Below are positions 10,001 to 19,030 of a stretch of 64,000 nucleotides of DNA, piece by piece. The notes beneath the pieces are model-generated. The model was given only the letters and a program-made list of their open reading frames with translations. It was not told where the DNA came from and searched no databases. The DNA is from Zygnema cylindricum (taxonomy: Eukaryota > Streptophyta > Zygnematophyceae > Zygnematales > Zygnemataceae). A program made the position numbers and the translations under genes. The stretch is from NCBI GenBank assembly GCA_037447655.1, contig JBBHKE010001695.1:1-64000 (forward strand), written 5' to 3'. Positions within the stretch are counted from its first letter, which is position 1, and each line of letters begins with the position of its first letter.

Positions 10001-11401
10001 TATAAGGCTCGATTGGTAGCGAAAGGGTTCACCCAAAAGGAGGGGATTGACTACGAGGAGACCTTTGCTCCAGTTGTTCGGTTCCCATCAGTAAGGATTC
10101 TCCTCAGTCTGGCAGCAGCGGAAGACATGGAAATACATCAGATGGACATTAAGACTGCTTTCCTCAATGGTGAGTTAGAGGAGGAAATTTTCATGAGACA
10201 ACCCGAGGGGTTCGTGGAAGAAGGAGAAGAGAGCAAAGTCTGCAGGCTCATAAAGTCCTTATATGGACTAAAGCAGGCTCCCCGACAGTGGAATAAGAAA
10301 CTAGATGAGTTTCTTACCAGTCTGGGATATATCCGTATCAGCTCTGACCATTCTATCTATATGTTTGAAGATGAGAATGGTGTCATTTTTATTGCAATTT
10401 ATGTGGATGATCTGCTTGTGTTGAGTAAATCCCTGGAAAAGATAAATAAGTTAAAAACAGATCTTAGAAGCAGATTTGATATGAAGGATTTAGGGGAGGC
10501 AAAATATATTTTGGGGATTCAGATGGAGAGAGATAGGGGGAAGAAGATTATCAGACTTACTCAGAAAGAAGCAATAGGTAATATGCTTGAGAAATTCCAG
10601 ATGGAAAAAGCTAACAGTTGTACCACTCCCATGGACTTGAAAAAAGTAAGTGATGGGAGTGTAGAAGGAGGAGTGATGATCTTAGATGATCTAATGAGTA
10701 CAGAAGAGAGAGAGTTTATGAAGACTATCCCTTATAGACAGGTCGTAGGAAGTTTAATCTATTTTATGAATTGTACCAGGCCGGACATAGCGGCAGCAGT
10801 TGGAGTACTCAGTAGGAGTCTGAATGATCCTAGGAAGAGGGATTGGGAGGCAGCCAAGAGAGTCATGAGATATCTGGTAGGAACCAGAGAGTTATGGTTG
10901 CATTTGGGAGGGGAGCACACTGACATCACTACTTGGAGTGATGCCAGTTATGGGGACGCACCTATGAGACGATGCACTTCTGGGTATGTGTTGTATGTTG
11001 GGGAAGGTGCGTGCTGTTGGAGCAGTAAGCAACAAAAGGTGGTTGCTCAGTCTACCATGGAGGCTGAGTACATGGCCTCTTGTTCTGCTGTGAAAGAGTT
11101 GATGTGGGTCAAGTCCTTGTTGCAAGAACTTGGGTATATGAAGGAGGGAGTGCATGAAGTATTTTGTGATAATCAAGCGGCCATAGCAATTGCAGCAAAT
11201 CCAAAACATCATTTTAAGGCTAAACATATGGACATAAGATTAAGTTTTGTAAGAGAAAAGGTTGAGAATAAAATAGTGAATCTTGTATATAGATCTGATG
11301 AAGAAATGGTAGCGGACATGATGACCAAACCTGTACCCTCGCCAAAATTAGAATACTGCAGGGAAAAATGTGGATTAAAAGTAAAATTAAAAATAGACTA
11401 G
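7052..11401 (+). CDS. copia gag-pol polyprotein (intact)
   Basis: A single 1449-codon frame encodes the complete copia polyprotein. Domains in order: UBN2-type gag (about 10-250); CCHC zinc knuckle CHYCKKPGHFIADC from residue 292; aspartic protease with DSGAS at about 382; GAG-pre-integrase HHCC region from about 511 (WHKRLGHVH, CSGCAQGKAHK); integrase core D579, D642, E678 (the D35E spacing); reverse transcriptase with WVFKLK, YGLKQAPRQW and YVDD at 1117; RNase H with SDASYGD, STMEAEYM and CDNQ. All catalytic motifs are present, with no stops or shifts. The start ATG is inside the 5' LTR, and codons 8-12 are read from the primer-binding site; the ATG within that site (residue 9) is in frame as an alternative. 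The stop codon is immediately followed by the polypurine tract. Confidence 0.95.
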   Translation: MEDTELQVMGPPSRVPTFNGSGFIYWEAMMMGALCEKRYWGIVSGQVKRPPSGTPPGFGGVRFSATTAASAEEADDGDSSVSEKEKGKETPLTPIATVSGVATVKTVENDTQMWEDVNMAAKNFILRHLTQGLATPHLHIYKAEELWGSLVEIYRAGTIQELQLAEQKLLSYTYKGGKMLDYCNDLSCLYMEMESAGWTGTMKMKVNTLIMKLPDEFENIVYRVQGMPDSSWKWNTVVRMILVQENTMEIRRGGKSIQALVAGGDRWGKDPKKPYRGERDNPGGQRPPKGLCHYCKKPGHFIADCVKLSELRLQENRGGGSSGGKKKALVVTKLSGEIEDESSEEDGELLLDESLEEKEIPRRQKCALGAIREAPQEGWIIDSGASMHMCRDKELFTKLRKIPTVEIEYGDGRVVTTDLVGSVDLKVLVEGKTSILTFSDVLYIPQLSKNLVSTSVLDDKEFDTFTRKGVFTAKYGNEVYFTADKGSQGMFRLNLSNEKKNAYYVGVPKVMIWHKRLGHVHFDRLKEMKKLGVVDGIQFGDNEMMDDCSGCAQGKAHKLPFPKAATYRGEKVLDLVHTDIWGPAKVPSVGGKRFMMTITDDWSRYSRVYFLKNKSEASTYFKEYKAWSEKLHETPIKRIRSDNGGEYTSNQFEEYLRDEGVQHQKTVPYNPEQNGVAERLNRTLGDSACSMLADKKIGKRFWAEAMNCANYIKNRVLTSAVKGVTPYERWVGRKPDISHLKVFGSQVYSLDTDRKNWKLDAKGKPGYFVGYDEDVKGYRVYDLAKKDIILVKHLVVMDEGKSFDPFKYTKKIRIRFESDSEENLVVHERDMSETMITDSGEIEDTRDSPETSHTPMDFEEIEEAGQEPVSMDRGADETVRRNPRLPSIPASDFEGGRRSSKRLQEKQAAHKVTKLSHPDEPQSYSEAVNSPEKERWIRAINDEMVSIMEANTWELADCPPDRKPIGCKWVFKLKLNPDNTIERYKARLVAKGFTQKEGIDYEETFAPVVRFPSVRILLSLAAAEDMEIHQMDIKTAFLNGELEEEIFMRQPEGFVEEGEESKVCRLIKSLYGLKQAPRQWNKKLDEFLTSLGYIRISSDHSIYMFEDENGVIFIAIYVDDLLVLSKSLEKINKLKTDLRSRFDMKDLGEAKYILGIQMERDRGKKIIRLTQKEAIGNMLEKFQMEKANSCTTPMDLKKVSDGSVEGGVMILDDLMSTEEREFMKTIPYRQVVGSLIYFMNCTRPDIAAAVGVLSRSLNDPRKRDWEAAKRVMRYLVGTRELWLHLGGEHTDITTWSDASYGDAPMRRCTSGYVLYVGEGACCWSSKQQKVVAQSTMEAEYMASCSAVKELMWVKSLLQELGYMKEGVHEVFCDNQAAIAIAANPKHHFKAKHMDIRLSFVREKVENKIVNLVYRSDEEMVADMMTKPVPSPKLEYCREKCGLKVKLKID
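7072..7086 (+). promoter_or_regulatory. primer-binding site matching the anticodon arm of tRNA-iMet (half-tRNA)
   Basis: GGTTATGGGCCCACC starts at the first base after the LTR. It is the exact complement of GGUGGGCCCAUAACC, the anticodon stem-loop region of plant initiator tRNA-Met, not of the tRNA 3' end (TGGTATCAGAGC, which the neighbouring gypsy element uses). Drosophila copia is known to prime from such a cleaved 5' half of tRNA-iMet. Use of the mechanism here is inferred from this match and from conservation in F2. Confidence 0.85.
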
Positions 11402-11414
11402 AAAATAAGGGGAG
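11402..11414 (+). promoter_or_regulatory. polypurine tract of copia F1
   Basis: AAAATAAGGGGAG lies directly between the gag-pol stop codon and the TG of the 3' LTR, the expected plus-strand primer position. The same tract precedes the 3' LTRs of F2 (ending 23395) and F3 (ending 60718). Confidence 0.9.
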
Positions 11415-12406
11415 TGTTGAAATAAATAGTTTTTGTATTTTCTAGTTTAAAATAAATTCGCGAATATATATATATAAGAAATGATGGCAGCCTGCCTCCA
11501 TCTCTTCTCTCTTTTCCCCATACTTGTTGTAGTCACTGAAGGAGAGAGAGAGCGATGGAGCCATGGCTGCCTCAGCTCCATAGCAAGGACTAAAGAGTGA
11601 CTTAAGTCACTCTCAACAAAAAGGTTGAGTCCGGCAGGACTCGAACCCCCGACCGGTAGAGCGCGGCTTAGCCGTTAGCTCTAAACCAGTCTGTCGTAGA
11701 AGTCCGATAGATTATATAGGGTTTCATTATTATATAAACTATTATATAGTACCGAAATGGTTTAACTAGAATATGAAACGAAACGAACATATAACTTGTT
11801 AAAGTTTAGTGCGAACGTCACTTCGCACGAAACAAATACTTGAACGGTCGACATTTAATGTGAGATTTAATCCAACGGGGCACGTCGTCGCCGAGATCGC
11901 GGAATGGTCACTTTGGATTTTATGGACGTGGCATGACGTGGCGCCGCGTGGAAGGATGACATTCGGTCGCGGGAATTCTGGAGAAACTACGAACAAGTGG
12001 AACAATGACACGCGTCCACTCAAGAGCCTTGTCGTACACCGGCCGTACAGAAAGTACATCGGCCATTGTACCTTTCTGTACTTTACAGTAATACTATTGG
12101 TTCGTACTTTAGTAGATAGGGATTGTGAGAGGGATTTAGGACTTAGAAAATATTTTGGTAGACACCTCTCTCTAAGGGAGCTTTGTATAAATTGGCATTT
12201 TTGCCGGCTCATAACTAATCGCCTGGTTGGCCGTTTTCAGTGATTCTTTTTGCTACGGACTCAGGGGAGTCCAGGCTACACAGGGGTGCAGTCAAATTGT
12301 CAGTTTGCCTTCTTGGGCAGAAGTGGTTGTGGCTTAAAGTGGGTTAGTTAAATACTATCTAGAGGCTTCCTGTATTCTGTAGTCCAATGGAGGACACAGA
12401 ATTGCA
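11415..12406 (+). repeat. 3' LTR of copia F1
   Basis: 992 bp, matching the 5' LTR at every position I compared except T at 12348. It carries the antisense tRNA-like block (11625-11707) and the twin hairpins (12257-12291) at the same offsets, and is followed by the CAGCA target duplication. Confidence 0.95.
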
Positions 12407-12708
12407 CAGCATCCATCATTTATAAAACTGCGCTGCTGCGGCGAAACCGAGGGTTTGTCGTTACCCGCATAGTGAAACACAATTGCGTCGTTGCGCTTTC
12501 CAATCAGCGCAGCGGTGGTGCTGCGATCCTCTGACGGCATCATAACGATGTTGCGCTGCGATGGCTGTGCTGCTACAACGCTGCGGTGTGGTAACGTCGC
12601 CGCTGCGCTCCTTCGCCGCGTCCCCAAGATAATTGCGATTGTTGCGACACTACAATTCGCTCCTTTATTGCGGCCTGTGCGATTCCCCCTCCGATAAGGC
12701 TGAGTGTC
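12407..12708 (-). other. chromovirus spacer between pol and ORF3
   Basis: Continuation of the gypsy element past the chromodomain stop. It is GC-rich with irregular GCAGCG repeats similar in style to the LTR tract. No supported frame. F1 interrupted this spacer; the rest continues below 6080. Confidence 0.6.
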
Positions 12709-15700
12709 CTAACTGTGCTTAAATCGGCGCAGCAACTCCGGAGAGTACAAATCCTTCTCGTCCACCCAAGAATCGTCCTCAGCACCGTAGCCCTTCCAAC
12801 GCACCAAATATTGGCTGGAGTTGGAATTCCGAGAGAGACGTGACTGAAGGATCTTTTCCACCTCATACTCGTCCGAGGTTCCCTGAACGGGTGGTAAAGG
12901 GGTATCTTGTCGTCGGTTAGGAAACACCGAATCAAGATCACGGAATGGTTTAAGAAGGGAAACATGGAAGACATTGTGGATATGCCATTCCTGTGGAATA
13001 TCCAACTTGTATGCCACGTCACGCACACGGGAAAGAACCGTGAATGGGCGTGTGAATTTCGGTGCTAACTTCTTAGAGAGTGCACCCGGCAAGGATAGGT
13101 TCGCCATATTAAGGCGGACCTTGTTGCGACTTTTGATGATCCTTTGCCATTTGGAGCGCCTTGGTCGCCTTTTCTAGGTTCTCTCCATGTGTTTTGGCAA
13201 AATCTAGAGCTGCCGACGTTTGACAGTCCACTACCAATAAGTTGTGAGGAATAGTGGGATGTTGTCCATTTAGTGAGAATGGCGTAGCATTGGTGGATGA
13301 GTGTAATGCACTGTTGTACGCCACCTCAATCGATGTTAAATGGTCCACCCAATTTGGTTGATGCACCGAGACATACGCCCGCAACGCTTCCTCTAGAGTT
13401 CGATTTACCCTTTCAGTCTGACCATCAGTTTGAGGGTGGTATGCTGTGGACATGGCCAGTTGCGTGCCACATAACGCAAATAGGTTTTGCCAAAATTGGC
13501 TGACGAATTTACGATCGCGGTCGCGGAGGATCCTTTTCGGAAGTCCGTGATGGAGGAATATCTCCAAAAAGAATAAGTTCACGATATCCCGTGCTGTGGC
13601 TGTGGTGGAGGTGGGTAAGAAATGGGCCATTTTCGTCAAGTAATCCACAACGACAAAGCTTGAGTCGTAGCCCTCCTTAGTTAGCGGAAGGGCCATGATG
13701 AAATCCATCGAATCGCCTCCCAAGGAACAGATGGTATGGGAAGGGGTTGTAACAGGCCTTGTTGACCTGAATCCGCTTTGTTCCTATTACACGAGTCACA
13801 TGTTCTAACATATTCTACAATATCTCGAGTCATGTTTGGCCAGTAATACGCCTCACCGACACGTGCGGTTGTTTTATCCCGCCCAAAATGTCCACTAAGC
13901 GGCTCGTCGTGACTAATTTTAAAAATGGTGTGACGGAGTTCCGTATTTGTTGGAACATAAAGTCATGTTGTCTTACTCTGTCTCTACCGCCACATACCAT
14001 TGGCGGTTCGAATGAGTACCTGCCGTTTAATTAGTTCCTTTAGTAAATCATCGTCGCCGTAGGCGGCCTTTATCCGACTGAACCACTGTTCGTCCACCTG
14101 CACCGTACTGGTGACTGCGCTGATTTTCGGATCTTGCGCTACAGTCAATGCTGCGGTGTTCTCCTTCACAGAGCATACGTTTTCATGCTACGGTGCTTGC
14201 GGTTTTTGCTCCGCTACTAGCGCAGCGACTCCGGGTCTTCTTGACAGCGCATCCGTCGGGTTCGTCTTGCCCGGCTTATATTCTATGACAAGTTGCGACC
14301 GAAGGTCTGCAGAAACGTCATCCAGCGCACTTGTTTCTTGGACAACTTCGGCAGGGTTTGGAGATATTGTAAGGCGTGGTGATCCGTGATAACCGTGATT
14401 TGTTTTCCTTGAACGTAACACTTCCAAACCTCCAGTGCATTGATGATAGCTTTTGTCTCCTTCTCATGGGTGGCCCAGTTCAGCTCTGCTGCCTTTAGTT
14501 TTCGACTGTCGTAGGCGATGGGTTGAAGACCTTTCCCTTGATCTTGCATAAGGATCGCTCCAATAACCGTATCGCTAGCGTCGGTAATTATCGTCCAAGG
14601 TAAGTCCGGGTCGGGAACAGCTAACACAGAGGCGGTAACCAACCGCTCCTTTAGCTTGTTAAAGGCTGCCCCTTGTGCCGCTTTCCACTCATAGGGCACG
14701 TCATTCCTAAGCAATTCCGTGAGCGGTGCACCGATTTTTGCGAAACCTTCGTCAAAACGTCGATAATAGGAGCATAGTCCTAGAAAGATCCTTAACTCCG
14801 TAGTAATCGCTGGCTGTGGCTTCTTAACCGCCGCGGTCTATTTGGATCCATCATGATTCCGCCTCGACTCACATGTCCCAAAAAATCAATTTTCCTTGAA
14901 GAAGTCACATTTAATTCTTTTGGCGCATAACTTATTTTCCGCACTATAATCACCCGGCGTTGTATTCTCCTACTTATCGCAAGCACATCTATCACAAACG
15001 CGTCAAGATATTGCCGAAAGATTGAATTCATTAAATGCATAATGGTTGTCGGTGCGTTAGTCAACCCGAACGGCATTACTCGAAACTGGAAATGACCGTA
15101 TTGAGTTCTAAACGCCGTCTTCTGCACATCTTCCTCGGCAATTCTAATCTGGTGGAAGCCTCTCCGCAAGTATATTTTCGAAAAATATTTAGCACCTCGA
15201 AGTCGATCCAACATTTCATCTATCCTCGATAGGGGGTAAGCATTCTTCACTGTTAATTTGTTCAGCGCTTGATAGTCTATACACATACGGAAACCTCCAT
15301 CTTTCTTGTTCACGAAGAGAACGGGGGCTCCATAGGGTGACTTGCTCGGTTCGATTGCTCCGGCTTCGACCAATTCCGCGAGTTGCTTTTTCAGTTCGTC
15401 CAATTCGGTGTAGCTCATCTTGTACATCGGAATAGCCGGGGGTACCGCTCCGGGAAAAAGCTCTATCTTATGGTCTACTTCGCGCTTCCGAGGTAATCCT
15501 TCGGGAAGCTTTGGGGGAAATACATTTGCATACTCCTCGAGAGGTTTTGTCACGACTTCCAATGTCGTCATTTTCTTTGGAGTCGATGTCGGGGTCCTTC
15601 TTCTTCCATTCTTCCGGAATCTCCTCCTTCGCCTCCTCCATTGGCTGGACGACCGCCATACCAATCGTTTCCCCTTTCTCGAGTGCCCTTTTCAGCTGTA

Positions 15701-16165
15701 AGGCCGAAAGCAGGCGTCCCTCTTCCGCTCCCTTACCAGCCGCTCCCGCTTTTACCTCAAACTCTTTTTCACCTTTCTTGACTCTCATGGTGCCACTTCT
15801 CCAATTTATCGTCGGATTCCATTTTTGCAGCCACAACTTCCCAAGATTACCACATGGTCCCCAAGAGGTAATACATGAAGCGAGTCATACCACCGGAATT
15901 TCACGATTCCGACGCGTAACCGCGGAGTACGATGGGTAATAGATAAGGAACTTCCGTCGCCTAATTGTATCAACTAGTAATCCTTTAACACCACGAGAGG
16001 GAGTTTCATCTTTTTCACCGTTGCTTCATAAATTAAATTCCCCGATGCTCCCGAGTCCACCATGAAGTTAGCTGCGCCAACTCCGATTTGACCTCTAAAT
16101 ATCAAAGGGTCGCCTCCTTCACCAGCTAACCTCATGACGGTAAGCTTTCCATTCTTGAGACTCAT
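12709..16165 (-). pseudogene. chromovirus pol: protease, RT, RNase H, integrase, chromodomain
   Basis: Degraded but ordered. Protease with VDSGASGNL (about 16060). RT block 14792-15664 with GAPVLFVNKKDGGFRMCIDY and FRVMPFGLTNAP; the expected xxDD catalytic motif is replaced by an altered VIDVLAIS stretch. RNase H 14283-14714 with ITDASD, HEKETKAI and TDHHALQY. Integrase 13109-13723 with VVVDYLTKMAHF, DRDRKFVSQFW and HPQTDGQTERVNRTLEE. Chromodomain at the very C-terminus (EYEVEKILQSR, YLVRWKGYGAEDDSW). Frameshifts separate the blocks (one between integrase and chromodomain near 13108), and stops are scattered. The chromodomain would have directed integration to modified histones. Non-functional now. 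Confidence 0.92.
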
Positions 16166-17050
16166 CCGTTTCGAACACTCTCAAGCCATATGATCTAGGG
16201 AACCGCACTGAAAATATAAGCCATTTTGTCTCCTCCGCTGGAGCTCTTCGAGGGATAAGTCAGTGGCTTTGGTCATGGTAGTTTTCTTCTTTCTCCGCAG
16301 AACGTTGACCACTTCCTTATCCTCGTTAATTGCACCAAGCTCCATGGGTGTTGGACCATCGTCTCGCCCGCTTCCTCCGCCGCTGCTCGACCCGTAATGA
16401 TAAGGTCTTTGGAGGTTGAAGTCGACAAAATCAGTCCGCTCCGCAAACTGGATGATTGCCGAGAGAGTAGGAGTAGTGCTTTCTCGAGCAAGCCATTATT
16501 CCACATCCCTACGAATAGATGACTTAAGCCCCTTCACGTAGCGCTCCATGGCTTCATCCTCCGTCATCGTAGTTATTTGTACTTTACACTCCAAGAACCG
16601 TTGCGTAAACTCCAACACCGAGGTTCGTTACCTCAATACTGCGATCTTATCTCTTGCTGCCTTTATCGTGTTAACGAGTTGCCAAGTGTCGCGGAGGATT
16701 TAAACGTAGAGAGCCCAGACGGTCGGTATCTCATCTTCCTCCACTAATGTTCTCCACCATGCCCCTGCTGCCCCTTTTAGAAGACCACCTTCGTAATGAA
16801 TCTTCTACCGATCCGATAGGCTAGGAAAATTCTCGAGATAGTTCGCAACAGAGAATAGTAAGGTGTCAAGGTTCTTGTGTCTTGCAGGGTCAAACTCTTC
16901 AGGAAGTCTTAATTTTGGTCTCGTGACGTCTCTCTCCATGCCTCCTTGAGGTCCCTCCCCAAGACAAGACTCCAAGACTGCGACGGTGTTGCTCAGTTGC
17001 GCGTTCTGTAATCTAACACTTTCCAACTCCCTCAGAACTTGCGCTAACAT
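16160..17050 (-). pseudogene. chromovirus gag
   Basis: Starts with MLAQVLRELESVRLQ, a leucine-rich coiled-coil-like segment, about 50 nt past the primer site. A frame with several stops then shows the retrotransposon-gag signature (GAAGAWWRTL, FTQRFLECKVQ, MTEDEAMERYVKGLK). A zinc-knuckle remnant near 16195-16235 has its first cysteine changed to tyrosine and a TGA inside (CGSLDHMA then stop then EC). Confidence 0.85.
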
Positions 17051-17101
17051 TTCTGTAGTGGATACGCCGTGTTAGTCCATACTGTCGAGTCACAGGAGAA
17101 A

Positions 17102-17113
17102 GCTCTGATACCA
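17102..17113 (-). promoter_or_regulatory. gypsy primer-binding site (tRNA-iMet 3' end)
   Basis: Minus strand TGGTATCAGAGC, perfectly complementary to the 3' end of initiator tRNA-Met, one base inside the 5' LTR. Conventional priming, in contrast to the half-tRNA site of copia F1. Confidence 0.93.
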
Positions 17114-17114
17114 G

Positions 17115-17601
17115 TGTAAAAGGGTAATAATGCACTCGGCAAACAACAATGCACAGCGAAAACAATCTAAGGATCTTCCATAGCAACAGTAAGATCACAT
17201 GGCATTGACAGACAAGATTGTGCTTTATTACTTGGGAGAGAGTACAAGGTTGCGCTCACTGAGAAGATCTACTCCAAGAAGAGTATCTTACTCGCTAGAT
17301 CTACTTCACTATTTAAACTAGCTAGCTGCTAGTCAACCTAGTATTGTACAACTATACACATGGACCTACTCGGTAAACCCAGACTTATCCAAACATTCTT
17401 CTAGAACTACACCGCTCAATCTACATTCTGCGGCGTTGCTATGTTGCGTTGCTATGTCGCTGCGCTACTGAGTTGCTACACTGCTAAGTTGCTATGCTGC
17501 TGCGCTGCGCTAGTCTAGGATCGCAACTGCGCTGCTCAAGGACCGCAACTATAGCAGACTAACCCTAGCTGCTAAGTGCCCAACTCTGTAACCCTATTAC
17601 A
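17115..17601 (-). repeat. 5' LTR of the chromovirus
   Basis: 487 bp; in element orientation it begins TGTAATAGGG and ends CCCTTTTACA. Aligned with 4079-4564 with multiple substitutions and small indels, including the GCTGC/TTGCT tract (about 17430-17510), so this insertion is much older than F1. Confidence 0.93.
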
Positions 17602-17967
17602 ATTGTATTATTTTTATGACGGTCGATGTTCGCAAGCGCGTTAAATTTTTAACCACCGTTATAATATTTCGCCAGTGAAAGTTGTTTGACCCATTGGCTG
17701 TTAAATCTAAAATCAAAGGTACGTATCTTGAACAAAACAGGACTTCAAATGTACAATTTCTAACAACTACCTACGCGCAGCAAAAATAGTCTCTAGGATT
17801 CACACGGCGAAGATTTACTGTAACATAACTGCGCCAACCACATGTAAACAAAAGAGTTGCGCAAAATCACTTTTCTCACTGCACGTAAGCTCCACTTCCA
17901 ACGCACATGTTTGTGAAGCGTTACATGTACTTTGGACGTAAATTTAATAACAACGTGATATGAAACC
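17602..17967. repeat. right-arm remainder of the LIR element and C-type TIR flank
   Basis: 17602-17806 completes the LIR right arm (ATGACGGTCGATGTTCGCAA resumes directly after the gypsy element). 17807-17967 resembles other LIR-family segments (TTTACTGTAACATAACTGCG, ACATGTAAACAAAAG). It ends in GGACGTAAATTTAATAAC...GAAACC, close to the outer arm of the C-family copy at 27450, which copia F2 then interrupts. No gene. Confidence 0.6.
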
Positions 17968-19030
17968 TGTTGAAAAATGATATTTAATGTTCTATATTTT
18001 TTGGGTCCTGCAGTTCTCATACTTGTTGTAGTCATTGAGAATTGACAGGCAGCCATGTAAGCCTTAGACAGATGAGAAGATAGGAAGAAGATTAGGCTCC
18101 TGCAAAAAAAATGTTGCCACAAATAGGATTTGATCCTGTAGCCTTCGAACAATAACCGTACGAATTAGGCGCTCGCCTTATCTGTTTGGTCTTGATAAAT
18201 CGTTTCATGTATTGTATTTGATGTTTATTTAAAGTGATATCTACCGCATATTCCATTTAACATCCTACGAAACAAAACGCAACATGGAACGTGTGGAACC
18301 GCACGAAATGCAGTACCCCACGAAGTTAATGAAACAAACATTTAATTTCAACGGACGAAACTAAATGTCGCGATCGACGGTTCGCAAAGCGAAAACGAAT
18401 TTCAAGCGGTCAACACGGAATGTTAACCGTCGAAATTCAAGGGTCAACACGGAACTTTGACCGGTGAAATTCAACGGTCTACATTTTTTCGGCGCGCCGT
18501 CTGAGTGCTGGAATGCCAACACTACTATCTGGGAGCAAATCGGCGAAATGGGAGGAAATGACACGTGGCATCATCCAATTGAATGCCGAAAGAGAAAAGG
18601 GACAGAATGATATTGACCAATTTGCCACATGGCAGACCGAGAGTGGTGCGGAATATATTCGTACATAAAGTACAGAGACTTCTGTACTTTATATATACTA
18701 TATTTAGGGTACTCTATTTTGATTGGATTAGAATAGCTATTAGGAGTTTTTCAGGACTTAGAAAAATATTTAAAAGTCCTCTTTCCCAATGGCCATCTAC
18801 ACAAATATGTTGTCTTTGAACACACATAACTTAATGCTCAGGTGAGCAAATTCAGTGATTGTTATTGCATCGGACACAGGGGAGTCCACGCTACACAACT
18901 GTGTAGTCAATCCGAGTTTTTGCGTCCTGGGTGGGACTTATTCATTGTCAAAGTCAAAAGTGCATATACTATCCTAAAGGCTTAATATAAGCTAGACATT
19001 CTGTGTACCAATGGAGGTCACGGAATTACA
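17968..19030 (+). repeat. 5' LTR of copia F2
   Basis: Shares with the F1 LTR an ACTTGTTGTAGTCA-TGA block, the antisense tRNA-like segment, the twin hairpins (18872-18906) and the terminal ATGGAGGTCACGGAATTACA, where gag-pol begins. Contains GTACATAAAGTACAGAGACT, a short palindrome-rich stretch near 18660. Confidence 0.9.
18114..18195 (-). other. antisense tRNA-like block in the F2 LTR
   Basis: GGATTTGATCC (18126-18136) is a reverse-strand box-B-like T-arm (GGATCAAATCC). It is followed by GGCGCTCGCCTTATCTG, which resembles the D-arm of Leu/Ser-type tRNAs read in reverse. The 3' LTR repeats it at 23541-23620. It is not the same tRNA-like sequence as in F1, yet sits at the equivalent LTR position. 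Confidence 0.5.

Larger units (their letters stand above)
6080..12406 (+). mobile_element. young, apparently intact Ty1/copia element F1
   Basis: Two 992-bp LTRs beginning TGTTG and ending TTGCA flank a single uninterrupted gag-pol frame, with primer site and polypurine tract in place. The 5-bp target duplication CAGCA is exact (6075-6079 and 12407-12411). I found one LTR difference (C at 7013, T at 12348), so insertion is recent and the copy may still be mobile. It lies in the spacer between pol and ORF3 of the minus-strand chromovirus, in opposite orientation. LTR length, half-tRNA primer site and start codon in the LTR set it apart from the commonest angiosperm copia lineages. Confidence 0.95.
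4079..17601 (-). mobile_element. degenerate Ty3/gypsy chromovirus with extra ORF, host to copia F1
   Basis: Complete skeleton on the minus strand: 5' LTR, initiator-Met PBS, gag, protease, reverse transcriptase, RNase H, integrase, a C-terminal chromodomain, an extra downstream frame, then the 3' LTR. Flanking direct repeats are ATTGG (4074-4078) and ATTGT (17602-17606), a 5-bp duplication with one mismatch. The integrase plus chromodomain order places it among plant chromoviruses. Frameshifts, stops and a lost RT active-site motif make it inactive. Without the 6.3-kb copia insert it would be about 7.2 kb. Confidence 0.92.
3450..17806. mobile_element. long inverted-repeat (LIR) element, interrupted by the chromovirus
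   Basis: The left arm (about 3450-3770) is an imperfect reverse complement of the right arm, which is split into about 3960-4078 and 17602-17806 by the gypsy element. Shared blocks include TACGTACCTTT, TTGCGAACAT, AGGTTTACTGT, TATATAAATAAA, GCGCGCAG-TAGTTCACACA and TAGTTGT. The uninterrupted target sequence survives in another copy at 28091-28345. Arms of roughly 300 bp and no transposase suggest a non-autonomous Mutator-like or foldback element; the class is inferred. Confidence 0.7.
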
